A stretch of 64,000 bases of DNA from Rhodospirillaceae bacterium (GCA_002720855.1 PBIN01000004.1:1-64000); one strand, 5' to 3'. Numbered from the stretch's first letter, positions 46,677 through 55,524 are shown. Numbers and translations: made by a program. Notes: a model not told the origin generated them from the letters alone.

Positions 46677-47210
46677 ATGGCGAGTGCGTTCGACCAGTTT
46701 TGCGAGGCATCCCGCGAAGCTTTGAGTACCCATAATGGACCAGAGGGACGCCGGCTGGTTCAACAACATTTGGAAACCCTGCTGAACGACCCGGATTTTG
46801 TTGCCGCAGAATGCGGTCCAGATGCTGAACCAGGCATACGCACAATTTACCGCGACAAGGAAACCGGTTTTAACGTTTTGGTCCACGTCTATGAGGGCGG
46901 CAAAAAGGGTCCGCCGCATGACCATGGGCGCAGTTGGGCTGTATACGGCCAGGCCGCGGAATGGACCGACATGACCACGTGGAAACGCAATGATGACGGT
47001 GATGACGCGGGTTTCGCTGACCTGGAGGAGGTCGAAACCTTCCGTCTGACACCTGGAAAGGCGGGCACATTCGAGATAGGTGACATCCATTCCATTCACT
47101 TTCCCGATGGCGCCCGGTTCGTTCGGGTGACGGGTACTGATCTCGACGCTATCCCTACCAATCGATTCAATCTTGAGGAAAAATCGGTTAACGTAGGCAG
47201 CAGATTGTAA
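46677..47210 (+). CDS. cupin-type metal-dependent dioxygenase-like protein
   Basis: This 177-residue protein starts MASAFDQFCEASREALSTHN; upstream in-frame codons lack similarity to relatives. A cupin metal motif is seen as KGPPHDHGRSWAVYGQAAEW, with the second-motif histidine in EIGDIHSIHFPDGARFVRVTG. The layout resembles cysteine-dioxygenase-like proteins of the double-stranded beta-helix class. It lies 13 bp before a TauD-family gene, so the two are likely co-transcribed. The substrate is unknown. Confidence 0.75.
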   Translation: MASAFDQFCEASREALSTHNGPEGRRLVQQHLETLLNDPDFVAAECGPDAEPGIRTIYRDKETGFNVLVHVYEGGKKGPPHDHGRSWAVYGQAAEWTDMTTWKRNDDGDDAGFADLEEVETFRLTPGKAGTFEIGDIHSIHFPDGARFVRVTGTDLDAIPTNRFNLEEKSVNVGSRL

Positions 47211-47223
47211 GCGGAGCAAATAG

Positions 47224-48078
47224 ATGACGATCACCATCGATTTGGAACCACTTTCAGAGGCCGTCGGCATGGCGGTTCGTGGTGTCGATCTCCGTGAGAC
47301 TCTGGATGACAGCACACAAGACGACCTTCGCGACCTGTTCGCTAAGGAATGTGTCCTGTGTTTTCCTGATCAAGATATTACCGCTGAAGACCAGCGCCGG
47401 TTTGCCGCCATTTTTGGTAGAGTCGACACTGGCAATAGAGGAAATTCAAAAAAGGACCTCAAGAAAGCGGCGACCCGGGGCGAAATGCTCGTCACCAACA
47501 TACGCGAGAATGGCAAACCAATCGGTTCTTTGCCGGATGGCGAAATGCAGTTTCATTCCGATGGCGCCCATCGTCAGGTTCCCTATAGAGCAACAACACT
47601 CTATGGCATCAGGATTCCGTCGACGGGCGGCAATACGATGTTCGCAAATTTGCAAGCTGCATACGACGCGCTTTCGCCAGAGATAAAAGGTCGTATTGAC
47701 GAATTGCAGACACAGACCGTTTATGATTACGAAGCGCAGAACCGGAGTACAATTGGGTCTGACCCAGATTTACCGCGTGCCCAACATGCCCTGGTAAAAA
47801 CGCATCCTGTGACAGGACGGAAGTCACTCTATCTCAGCCGTCTCATGACAGAAAAAATTCTCGATATGGATCATGACGACAGTGAAACGTTGCTTGCAGA
47901 GTTGTTCGATCACGCCGAGAAACCGGAGTTTGTCTATAGCCACAAATGGACACCGGGTGATCTGGTAATTTGGGACAACCGCTCCACCAATCATGCGCGC
48001 ACCGATTTTCCGCCGGAAGAACAGCGATTGTTAAGGCGCTATACCATTAGCGACCCTGACGCACCCCTGGCCAATTAA
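47224..48078 (+). CDS. TauD/TfdA family Fe(II)/2-oxoglutarate dioxygenase, copy A
   Basis: This 284-residue enzyme begins MTITIDLEPLSEAVGMAVRGVDL. The iron triad is in MQFHSDGAHRQVPYRATTLYG (HxD) and the distal histidine in WDNRSTNHARTDFPPEEQRLLRRY, with arginine for 2-oxoglutarate nearby. Related enzymes oxidise taurine, alkylsulfates, 2,4-D or carnitine-type substrates. The next gene is a close paralogue 27 bp downstream, and a third copy is at 62952-63791. The substrate is not known. Confidence 0.9.
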   Translation: MTITIDLEPLSEAVGMAVRGVDLRETLDDSTQDDLRDLFAKECVLCFPDQDITAEDQRRFAAIFGRVDTGNRGNSKKDLKKAATRGEMLVTNIRENGKPIGSLPDGEMQFHSDGAHRQVPYRATTLYGIRIPSTGGNTMFANLQAAYDALSPEIKGRIDELQTQTVYDYEAQNRSTIGSDPDLPRAQHALVKTHPVTGRKSLYLSRLMTEKILDMDHDDSETLLAELFDHAEKPEFVYSHKWTPGDLVIWDNRSTNHARTDFPPEEQRLLRRYTISDPDAPLAN

Positions 48079-48105
48079 CGTCTTACCGAGGACTGGAGCC
48101 AAAAT

Positions 48106-48966
48106 ATGACCCTAACCATTGATGTCGAACCTTTATCACCTGTCCTCGGCGCAAAAATTCGCGGCATTGATTTGAGTAAGCCGGTGGATAAGGCGACGCA
48201 GAAAATGCTCTATCAGGCCTTTGTCGATCACTCTGTGTTGTGCTTTCCAGATCAAGAACTGGCGGCTGCCGATCAGTTGCGATTTGCGAATTTTTTTGGC
48301 CGTGGCGATGGCGGCGAACGCGTAAAAAGGCGCGATAAGAACAAACGCCGTACTGGTGAACGTGGCATGATGTTTGTCAGCAACGTCCGCGAGAATGGCA
48401 AGCTTATCGGCGTTCTGCCAGATGGTGAAATGATGTTCCATTCAGATGGTGCTCACCGCGACAGCCCCTATCGCGCAACGACGTTGTACGGCATTAAAAT
48501 CCCGTCGCGTGGCGGCAACACGTTGTTTGCAAATCTTTACGCAGCCTATGATGCCCTATCGCAAGCAATGAAAGACCGAGTTGAAAATCTGGTAACACGG
48601 ATCGTTTACGACTATGAGGCCGTCAACCGTGCCGACACGATTGCAGCCGACCCGGTGCTTCCACGTGCGCACCACCGTCTCGTAAAGGTTCATCCTGATA
48701 GCGGCCGCAAGACGCTGTATCTGAGCCGCCTTATGACACAAGACATCGTCGATCTACCCGCCGATGAAGGGGAAGAGATCCTTCTTGAGTTGTTTGATCA
48801 TTGCGAGAAACCCGAGTTTGTTTATGCCCATGAATGGAAAGTCGATGACCTGCTGGTTTGGGACAATCGCTGCACAAATCATGCGCGCACCGACTTCCCC
48901 TCAGACGAACAACGCATGCTACGCCGTTATACCGTCAGCGAACCGGATGCACCGGTAGAGGCATAA
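48106..48966 (+). CDS. TauD/TfdA family Fe(II)/2-oxoglutarate dioxygenase, copy B
   Basis: This 286-residue paralogue of the preceding gene begins MTLTIDVEPLSPVLGAKIRGIDL. It has MMFHSDGAHRDSPYRATTLYG (HxD), HRLVKVHPDSGRKTLYLSRLM and the distal WDNRCTNHARTDFPSDEQRMLRRY. The two tandem copies are similar along their length, which suggests a local duplication followed by divergence. They could act on related substrates or form a mixed complex. It is followed by a small uncharacterised gene 20 bp downstream. Confidence 0.9.
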   Translation: MTLTIDVEPLSPVLGAKIRGIDLSKPVDKATQKMLYQAFVDHSVLCFPDQELAAADQLRFANFFGRGDGGERVKRRDKNKRRTGERGMMFVSNVRENGKLIGVLPDGEMMFHSDGAHRDSPYRATTLYGIKIPSRGGNTLFANLYAAYDALSQAMKDRVENLVTRIVYDYEAVNRADTIAADPVLPRAHHRLVKVHPDSGRKTLYLSRLMTQDIVDLPADEGEEILLELFDHCEKPEFVYAHEWKVDDLLVWDNRCTNHARTDFPSDEQRMLRRYTVSEPDAPVEA

Positions 48967-48986
48967 TTGCCTCCTACAGATATTTC

Positions 48987-49412
48987 ATGGCATTTGTAGA
49001 TGACCTTGCTGCAGCAATGGACGCCAGCGGCATTGATGTTTGCCTGAGCAACGACTCTGTCGACGGCGAAGAATGGAAATCACTTTTAATCAAACGCGCC
49101 GACGACCAGGTCACCCTGCCCTGCCGGACCTTTAAGCCCGATCATACATCCCCTGTTGAGTTGATGCAGGCGGCCTTCATCGCTGTTCAACACTTTGAAG
49201 AATGCGACGATTTCCTGGAATGGGCGGAGATTTACGGGCTGGACGATGGGGACGAAAAAGTTCTCGATGAATTCCGTGCTTTTGAAGCCGCGCAATGGCA
49301 GTTGCAGGATCTCATTGGACATGATGAGTTCCGCCGGTTGATGACGGGTATGTTTATCGAACAGGCAATTGGCGCTGCATGGGCCGGTGTGGCCCAGGAC
49401 CAATCCAAGTAG
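48987..49412 (+). CDS. uncharacterised small acidic protein
   Basis: This 141-residue protein starts MAFVDDLAAAMDASGIDVCL; the frame is open further upstream but overlaps the TauD gene. It is rich in Asp and Glu, with SNDSVDGEEWKSLLIKRADD, FEECDDFLEWAEIYGLDDG and ALGAAWAGV-like hydrophobic C-terminal residues. No signal peptide or membrane helix is seen. I do not recognise a family. Position suggests it belongs with the cupin-TauD-TauD run. Confidence 0.6.
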   Translation: MAFVDDLAAAMDASGIDVCLSNDSVDGEEWKSLLIKRADDQVTLPCRTFKPDHTSPVELMQAAFIAVQHFEECDDFLEWAEIYGLDDGDEKVLDEFRAFEAAQWQLQDLIGHDEFRRLMTGMFIEQAIGAAWAGVAQDQSK

Positions 49413-49553
49413 CTTCTTTCTTCGAAGAGGCCGGAGATCAATCTAGTCCCGAATGGCGGCGGGCTCTGAAGGCTTTGTTGACGATGAGGCGCCATCCGGA
49501 CAACCCAAATGAACCTCTTTCAATTAGTCTGGTACAATCGGCCGCTCCCAGAT

Positions 49554-50120
49554 ATGAGTAACGGCGAAATCGACTATGGCCCGTTGGCGGGCCTAATCGG
49601 TGTTTGGAAAGGCGACAAGGGAACGGACATTGCACCGGAACCAGACGGCACGGAAAACACCCCCTATCGCGAGACGATCACCTATACGGCGATCGGCGAT
49701 GTCAAAAATGCTGGAGAACAGGTTCTTACGGCACTTCATTATCGGCAGATCGTCCAGCGAAAATCGGACGATGAGGTATTCCATGATCAAACAGGATACT
49801 GGATGTGGGACGCCGCTGAACTAACAGTGATGCATTCTCTCCAAATACCACGCGCTGTCTCGGTGTTAGCGGGTGGGCATTTTAATGGTGAGACGAATGA
49901 AGCCGGTCAGGCAATCATCGAAGTATCCGCCAGCGCCGAAAGCAACGATTGGAAGATCATTGAGTCACCGTTCATGGCTGCAAAAGCCAGTACACGGTCA
50001 TTCAGCCAGAAGATAGTCGTCGGCGACGGAAATATGTCATACAGCCAGACGACGCTGGTTGATATATACGGAAGTCCGGAATTCCTACACACCGACGAGA
50101 ATGAATTGGTGCTTGGATAG
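49554..50120 (+). CDS. nitrobindin/FABP-like heme-binding beta-barrel protein
   Basis: This 188-residue protein begins MSNGEIDYGPLAGLIGVWKGDKGTD. GxWxGxG-type start residues (GVWKGDKG) are the hallmark of the nitrobindin/THAP4-like barrel family (DUF1794). The rest alternates short beta strands such as ETITYTAIGDV, VFHDQTGYWMWD and RSFSQKIVVGDGNMSYSQTTLV. Members bind heme or other hydrophobic ligands. An in-frame ATG at 49509 would add 15 residues. The role here is unknown. Confidence 0.75.
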   Translation: MSNGEIDYGPLAGLIGVWKGDKGTDIAPEPDGTENTPYRETITYTAIGDVKNAGEQVLTALHYRQIVQRKSDDEVFHDQTGYWMWDAAELTVMHSLQIPRAVSVLAGGHFNGETNEAGQAIIEVSASAESNDWKIIESPFMAAKASTRSFSQKIVVGDGNMSYSQTTLVDIYGSPEFLHTDENELVLG

Positions 50121-50122
50121 GG

Positions 50123-50608
50123 TCAGTCGCGAAAGTTTATATATTGCAAGGGGTGGTCAAACTTATTTTCCTTGATCAACGCAATGGCGGCCTGCAGATC
50201 GTCGCGCTTTTTGCCGGTCACCCGTAATTCGTCACCCTGAATTGCGACCTGGACCTTCATCTTCGCGCCTTTGATCGTTTTAACGATCTTTTGGGCCAGT
50301 TCTCGCTCAACACCCTGCTTGACCAACACATTCTGACGCATTGAGTTGCCAAAGGCTTTCTCAGGCTTTTGAAAATCCAGCGCGCGCACATCGACCTTTC
50401 TTTTTGCCATGTGGCCGCGCAGCAATTCCTGAACCTGTTTCAGCTTGAGTTCGTCGTCTGCCAGAATTTGCAGCACCTGTTCATTCCGCTCAATCGAGCT
50501 TGAACTCCCCTTGAAATCATAGCGCGTCCCTATCTCACGCATCGCACCCTGAACAGCGTTGTCGACTTCTGTCATTTCAGTTCGGGAAACAATATCGAAT
50601 GATGGCAT
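50123..50608 (-). CDS. yajQ: YajQ family nucleotide-binding protein
   Basis: This 161-residue protein of standard YajQ length begins MPSFDIVSRTEMTEVDNAVQG. It has YDFKGSSSSIERNEQ, the VDVRALDFQKPEKAFGNSMRQ segment and VQVAIQGDELRVTGKKRDDLQAAI. YajQ-like proteins bind nucleotides, and a Xanthomonas member binds cyclic di-GMP. It is convergent with the nitrobindin-like gene two bases away. Confidence 0.95.
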   Translation of the reverse strand: MPSFDIVSRTEMTEVDNAVQGAMREIGTRYDFKGSSSSIERNEQVLQILADDELKLKQVQELLRGHMAKRKVDVRALDFQKPEKAFGNSMRQNVLVKQGVERELAQKIVKTIKGAKMKVQVAIQGDELRVTGKKRDDLQAAIALIKENKFDHPLQYINFRD

Positions 50609-50745
50609 ATCAACCTCTCGCGGCTCCTATTAATAAATTTACCCTATAGCGCAATTAGGCCATCGCAACAGGTTCAATCCCGCAAGATTATAAAAAAATT
50701 GCCAAAAATTTCGGAGAACCCCTTGATTGTCATAAAATGCAACCT

Positions 50746-50762
50746 ATATGTTTACATATGTA
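50746..50762. promoter_or_regulatory. overlapping palindromes upstream of the PspA operon
   Basis: ATATGT-TT-ACATAT (50746-50759) and the perfect palindrome TACATATGTA (50753-50762) overlap. A further TATTACATAT follows at 50771-50780. They lie 60-75 bases before the predicted start of a protein with a ribbon-helix-helix-like N-terminus, a natural place for an autoregulatory operator. No binding evidence exists. Confidence 0.4.
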
Positions 50763-50820
50763 TGACAACGTATTACATATTGGGCATACGAAATGCAGAT
50801 TGCAGAGGGATTGGTCCGAA

Positions 50821-51333
50821 ATGCCTGATAAATCAGTTTCATTGAGCGTTCGATTGTCATCCAAGGATGCAGCGTTCCTGGCGGATTACGACGCACAAGG
50901 CGCAACTTCATTGAGCGAAAAAGTGCGCTCGATAATTGCAGAGGCACGGCAGAGAAACGCCGGAAACAAGAGTTATGATGATAGTCTCTATTTTGCCGAG
51001 GGTTTAATCGGTCCCGCCCTGCACCGCCTAAGGGAATTGGAAGCCAAGCAGCAGATGCATTCCGAGTTACTGCTTGCGCTCAACCATTGGCTGCCGGATG
51101 CCATGGCAAGCCTTATTTCGGGGGTTCCCGAAAAGGGAGGCGAGGACACAGCCGATGAACTAGTCAAACTCGAAGCTGTAATGGCTGATCGTATATTTTT
51201 CCTGAGTGAACAAATTCTGCGCCTTGGGGTGACGGGAGAAAGCCCGTGCTATGACCCGTCGGTAGTCAACGATAGAGCATCAACGGTTGTAAGACTTAGT
51301 CAAATCATCAAAGATACGTGCAACAAAAAATAG
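50821..51333 (+). CDS. ribbon-helix-helix-like protein heading the PspA/flotillin operon
   Basis: This 170-residue protein begins MPDKSVSLSVRLSSKDAAFLAD. A beta strand followed by two helices with SLSEKVRSIIAEARQR resembles a ribbon-helix-helix DNA-binding fold (residues 4-45). The remaining 120 residues are helical and of no family I recognise. The frame extends back to 50737, but that region holds palindromes and no family-like sequence. It lies 10 bp before the pspA start, so it is probably an operon regulator. That function is inferred from position and fold only. Confidence 0.65.
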   Translation: MPDKSVSLSVRLSSKDAAFLADYDAQGATSLSEKVRSIIAEARQRNAGNKSYDDSLYFAEGLIGPALHRLRELEAKQQMHSELLLALNHWLPDAMASLISGVPEKGGEDTADELVKLEAVMADRIFFLSEQILRLGVTGESPCYDPSVVNDRASTVVRLSQIIKDTCNKK

Positions 51334-51343
51334 GGAAAACGTT

Positions 51344-52026
51344 ATGGCAGAAAATATCGCATCACGCGTTGGAAGACTGATCAGCGGCACCGCTAACATG
51401 GTTGTCGACACAGTTGAAAATATGGCTCCTGAAATGGTTATGGAGGAGGCAATTCGTGAGGTGGACCGCGCTATCGATGACGTTCGAGCCGAGCTTGGCG
51501 CGTTCTATCGAAGCAACACATGGCCACAAGACGACTGGCTGAAGAAAACCGCAAACATGACGATATTTCAGGAAAAGTTGAGATCGCGCTAAAGGAAAAA
51601 CGCGATGATCTGGCAGAAGCAGCAGTCGCCCAGATATTGGACATAGAGGCTCAAATTCCGGTTCTGGAATCAACAATTTCAGAAACCAAACAGGCCGAAA
51701 CTGAATTGGAAGGTTACATTACCGCTCTTCAGGCGAGAAAGCGGGAAATGAAAGAAGAGCTCAGCCAGTTTCGCGATGCAAAGGCAGTCAGCTCCTCATC
51801 TGGTGGAGACGGTGATAGCGGTGGCAGCTCCTCTGGGACAGTTGAATCGAGCGTTAGAAAGGCTGAAGAAGCATTCGAACGCGCTGTAGAGGGTGCCGGC
51901 GGGGTGGGCACATCAGATAATGCACCGGGAAAGGTCGATGCCGCTAAACGCGCTGAACTCGATGATCTCGCAAGGCAAAACCGCATAAAAGAACGTCTGG
52001 AATCCTTTAAATCCGAGGATAGCTAG
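51344..52026 (+). pseudogene. pspA: PspA/IM30 family protein, frameshifted
   Basis: The first frame (51344-51592) starts MAENIASRVGRLISGTANMV and is PspA-like up to DDVRAELG; it then runs into unrelated residues and a stop. The second frame, open through 52026, picks up with RVLSKQHMATRRLAEENRK and continues KVEIALKEKRDDLAEAAVAQ and DIEAQIPVLES, as PspA should. The switch falls at GGCGCG (about 51497-51502). One added base, as in GGCCGCGTT, would restore a 227-residue protein of normal PspA length. PspA coats and protects the inner membrane under stress. It could be a real mutation, a sequencing error or, less likely, recoding. Confidence 0.85.
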
Positions 52027-52028
52027 CA

Positions 52029-52757
52029 TTGTTTAGCTTTATCCTCGCCGACGGGAATTTGCCCTTCGCGGTTGCGCTCGGCTTGATGCTGGGAATAGCA
52101 GTCCTCGAAGGCGTCATGACGCTGCTCGGTGCAGGAATTTCACAGGCGATCGACTCCCTTCTCCCGGAGTCACTGGGCGATGTCGATCTGGATGCCGATC
52201 TGGACATTGCGCCTGACATGGATTCTGTCGATGGCTCTGGCGCTGACTTTGGTGACGCACAAATAGGCTCTCCAACCGCGTTATCAAAACTTCTGGGTTG
52301 GCTTTGCGTTGGTAAGGTTCCTGTACTCATACTTTTGGTCACTTTCCTTACAGTATTTGGCCTGGCTGGCCTGTTTGTTCAGTCCGTCGTTCACGGCATT
52401 ACAGGTGCGCTTCTGCCTGGGGTCGTCGCCTCAATTCCAGCCTTTATTATTGCCGTTCCATCGGTGCGCCTGTTTGGCTCTGGGGTGGCAAGGCTCACCC
52501 CCAAGGATGAGACCGCGGCTGTTACTTCAAAATCCTTCGTCGGCAGGATTGCAACAATCACCATCGGAACGGCCCGAAAAGGAGAGCCAGCGGAAGCAAA
52601 GTTACAGGACACCCATGGCCAGACGCATTACGTCATGGTGGAGCCTGAAAAGGCGGAGGACGCCTTTGATGCCGGCACACAAGTGCTGATCATCCAAAAA
52701 GAAGGGGCGCGATTTATCGCAATTTTAAATACGAACCCGGCGCTCGTCGATGAATGA
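52029..52757 (+). CDS. YqiJ/OB-fold-like (DUF1449) membrane protein
   Basis: This 242-residue protein starts in the frame MFSFILADGNLPFAVALGLMLG; the start codon is TTG at 52029, two bases after the pspA stop. It has three or four membrane helices (about 10-35, 85-110, 118-140), an acidic linker (VDLDADLDIAPDMD) and a C-terminal beta domain with FVGRIATITIGTARKG. YqiJ pairs with the flotillin YqiK in enterobacteria, and a flotillin follows here. NfeD/YqiJ-type proteins are thought to act with flotillins in membrane microdomains. Confidence 0.82.
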   Translation: MFSFILADGNLPFAVALGLMLGIAVLEGVMTLLGAGISQAIDSLLPESLGDVDLDADLDIAPDMDSVDGSGADFGDAQIGSPTALSKLLGWLCVGKVPVLILLVTFLTVFGLAGLFVQSVVHGITGALLPGVVASIPAFIIAVPSVRLFGSGVARLTPKDETAAVTSKSFVGRIATITIGTARKGEPAEAKLQDTHGQTHYVMVEPEKAEDAFDAGTQVLIIQKEGARFIAILNTNPALVDE

Positions 52758-52799
52758 GCTGCCATTAGACGCAGGACCGACTAACGAAAGGAGCGGTGA

Positions 52800-52916
52800 A
52801 TGCTGAATACGGTGATTGTCGATCCGCCAAATCAAAATCTACCCATACCCCAACTACCTACGGAAGAAACACAGGGAATAGAGATTATGCAATTTTTGTC
52901 ACTCGTCGATATTTAA
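52800..52916 (+). other. 38-codon leader frame ending at the flotillin in-frame stop
   Basis: An ATG at 52800, seven bases after AAAGGAG, opens 38 codons that end at TAA 52914-52916. Its last nine codons, starting with ATG 52887, read MQFLSLVDI, like a flotillin N-terminus. The frame is the same as the flotillin gene downstream. It is either the cut-off N-terminus of flotillin or a short leader peptide. Confidence 0.45.
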
Positions 52917-52943
52917 ATTCTTGTCGGGATTATCCTGATCGCC

Positions 52944-54659
52944 TTGATAACCGTCGGATTGATCTTTTCACGACTCTACCGGCGATCATCGAAAGAAGTA
53001 ACATTCGTACGCACCGGCCTCGGCGGCCAAAAAGTCATTATGAATGGTGGCGCCCTTGTTTTTCCGGTCTTGCACGAAATCATTCCGGTCAACATGAATA
53101 CGATGCGGCTGGAAGTCCGCCGGGCAGACGATCAAGCCCTCATTACCCGGGACCGGATGCGCGTAGACGTGCTCGCTGAATTTTATACGCGTGTTCAGCC
53201 AACAACGGAATCAATTGCCAATGCCGCACAGACCCTTGGTCAACGGACAATGCATCCCGACTCCTTGCGCGAACTGATGGAGGGTAAATTTGTCGATGCT
53301 CTACGTGCCGTCGCCGCGGAGATGGCTATGGAGGAACTCCATGAACAACGCGGATCATTTGTTCAGAAAGTGCAGACGGCAGTATCCGAAGACCTCTTAA
53401 AAAATGGTCTGGAGCTCGAAACCGTGTCCCTGACCGGCCTCGATCAAACCAATCGGGATTTCTTTAATCCGGACAATGCGTTCGACGCGGCTGGTTTGAC
53501 CCGACTAACGTTAGAAATCGAGGAAAAGAGAAAACGCCGCAATGAAATCGAGCAAGACACTGAAGTGGCGGTTGCTCAAAAGAATTTGGAAGCCGAGGCG
53601 TCCAAACTGCAAATTGCTCGCGATGTTGAATATGCTCAATTGGAACAACAGAGGGAAGTCCAAGTAAGACGCGCTTCTCAGGCGACAGAAATTACTGCTG
53701 AACAAGCACGGCAACGGCGTGAAGCTGAAGACGCGGAGATATCGGCGAACCAGAACATCGAACTTTCGAAAATTGCGGCTGAACGGCAAGTTGAAGAAGA
53801 GCGGATTGAGAAAGAGCGTCAAATCAAAGAACGTGACATTTCGAGAGCGCAATCGGTCGAAACAGCAGAGGTCGAACGGCAAAAAACCGTCGAGCTTGCA
53901 AATCAGGACCGGTCCATTGCAATTGCTGAAAAATCCAAAGACCAATCTGAAGCACAAGCGATGGCAGATCGCGCTCGTGCAGACGCCGTGAAGGCGGAAG
54001 AAATGGTTATAACCGTACGCCAGACCGAAAAGGCGGAGCGGGAGAAGGAAGTTGACCTCGTCGAAGCTCGCCGGGGGGCGGAACGCGAAGCGATTAAGGT
54101 TACTGTAGCCGCCGAAGCAGAAAAAACTGCGGCGGAGGATGAAGCCGAAGCAATCAGAACGCTCGCAGAAGCTGACGCTGGCAAGGCCAGGATTGCAGCT
54201 GAAGGTGAATCGGATGCTGAAAAACTACGCGTTGCAGCCGCCGAACTCCGTTATGCAGTAGAAGCGGCAGGCACTAAGGCACTTAACGAAGCGGACAACC
54301 AGCTTAGTGCCGAAATTGTTGAGATGAGAGTCCGGCTCGCTATTGTCGAACACCTCAAAGACATCATTCATGAATCTGTTAAACCGATCGAAAATATTGA
54401 TGGTATCAAGATCGTTAAGGTTGATGGTTTAACTGGAAATGGATCTGGCGGCGGCGGCGATGGCGCCGGTAATAATGGAAGCTTGGCCGATCAGGTTGTC
54501 TCAAGTGCACTGCAATATCGCAGCCAAGCTCCTCTCATTGACTCTCTAATGAAGGAAATTGGCCTGACCGGCAGTGACCTGGACAATCTAACTGCAGCGG
54601 TCCGAAACAAAGGAGAAGGCAACGACCCCAATGATGGAGGTGGAAGCGCTGATTCCTGA
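52944..54659 (+). CDS. flotillin/YqiK family protein, N-terminus interrupted by in-frame stop
   Basis: The body is a clear YqiK-type flotillin: VRTGLGGQKVIMNGGALV, ITRDRMRVDVLAEFYTRVQP (SPFH domain, about residues 25-180), a long Glu/Ala/Arg-rich coiled coil to about 480, and the QAPLIDSLMKEIGL end. In family members a membrane anchor precedes this part. Here anchor-like codons ILVGIILIALITVGLIF are present from 52917, but they are cut off from the ATGs at 52800 or 52887 by TAA at 52914. The listed start is a TTG inside the anchor. The protein may be inactive, re-initiated, or mis-sequenced. A terminator follows. Confidence 0.85.
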   Translation: MITVGLIFSRLYRRSSKEVTFVRTGLGGQKVIMNGGALVFPVLHEIIPVNMNTMRLEVRRADDQALITRDRMRVDVLAEFYTRVQPTTESIANAAQTLGQRTMHPDSLRELMEGKFVDALRAVAAEMAMEELHEQRGSFVQKVQTAVSEDLLKNGLELETVSLTGLDQTNRDFFNPDNAFDAAGLTRLTLEIEEKRKRRNEIEQDTEVAVAQKNLEAEASKLQIARDVEYAQLEQQREVQVRRASQATEITAEQARQRREAEDAEISANQNIELSKIAAERQVEEERIEKERQIKERDISRAQSVETAEVERQKTVELANQDRSIAIAEKSKDQSEAQAMADRARADAVKAEEMVITVRQTEKAEREKEVDLVEARRGAEREAIKVTVAAEAEKTAAEDEAEAIRTLAEADAGKARIAAEGESDAEKLRVAAAELRYAVEAAGTKALNEADNQLSAEIVEMRVRLAIVEHLKDIIHESVKPIENIDGIKIVKVDGLTGNGSGGGGDGAGNNGSLADQVVSSALQYRSQAPLIDSLMKEIGLTGSDLDNLTAAVRNKGEGNDPNDGGGSADS

Positions 54660-54690
54660 TGCTGTTAGTCATAATAGTTTAAATTCACCT

Positions 54691-54718
54691 CCCCCCGTTT
54701 TTACGGGGGGATTTTTTT
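54691..54718 (+). terminator. Rho-independent terminator after flotillin
   Basis: CCCCCCG (54691-54697) pairs perfectly with CGGGGGG (54704-54710) around a six-base loop, followed by seven T residues (54712-54718). It closes the PspA-YqiJ-flotillin operon. Confidence 0.93.
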
Positions 54719-54825
54719 AACTTGAGGCAAATGAATTTTTCTTTCCTCTGAACAACTCGACGGAAAGCGATTTATCATTACTCTGGAAAACGGACGAACT
54801 TTTGACATCGAAAATCCAAAGAAAA

Positions 54826-55524
54826 ATGTCTTCAGAATTAATCGAAATCAGCGCAGCCGATGGTGGCACGTTTGACGCGTATCTTTCCTTGCCGACCCAT
54901 ACTCCGGCACCAGGCATCATCATGCTGCATGAAATATTTGGCGTGACAGGCTGGATAAAGGATACAGCTGACATGTTTGCGGAACGCGGCTTTTGTGTAC
55001 TAGCCCCGGAAATGTTCTGGAGGCTGCAACCGAACTTCACAGCAGACTTTGCTGTTCCCGAAGAACGTGAACAAGGACTTCGTCATAAAGCCGAGTTGAA
55101 CCATGAACTTGCTGTCTCCGACATTGATATCGCAATAGATCATCTCAAAGCTCTACCCGAATGCAGTGGAAAAGTTGGTGTCACTGGATTCTGTACCGGT
55201 GGAACAATGGCTTATCTCGCCGCTACGCGTCTAAACCCCGATGCAGCAGCAATATTTTACGGCACCCAAATTCATGAATATCTCGATGAAGCCTCAAACA
55301 TTTCCTGCCCCGCCATTTTCCATATGGGCACTCAGGACGATCACGTGCCATCCGACCTAGCAACCAAACTAGAAGCCGCGCTGGGTGGCATCTCACACGC
55401 CAAAATTCATACCTATGAAGCAGGCCACGCGTTCGCTCACATCGAACGTGATGACCATTATGTAGAAGAAGCAGCGCTTAAGGCGCACTCCTTAACATTC
55501 GAGCTATTCGATCAGTTGAAATAG
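54826..55524 (+). CDS. dienelactone hydrolase family protein
   Basis: This 232-residue alpha/beta hydrolase starts MSSELIEISAADGGTFDAYLS; an upstream in-frame TTG (54802) is less likely. The nucleophile cysteine sits in GVTGFCTGGTMAYLAA, as in carboxymethylenebutenolidase. The HEIFGVTGWIKDTADMFAERGF segment and the histidine in YEAGHAFAHIERDD complete the usual arrangement. It hydrolyses lactones or esters. The gene stands alone between a terminator and an AT-rich 113-bp gap. Confidence 0.9.
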   Translation: MSSELIEISAADGGTFDAYLSLPTHTPAPGIIMLHEIFGVTGWIKDTADMFAERGFCVLAPEMFWRLQPNFTADFAVPEEREQGLRHKAELNHELAVSDIDIAIDHLKALPECSGKVGVTGFCTGGTMAYLAATRLNPDAAAIFYGTQIHEYLDEASNISCPAIFHMGTQDDHVPSDLATKLEAALGGISHAKIHTYEAGHAFAHIERDDHYVEEAALKAHSLTFELFDQLK

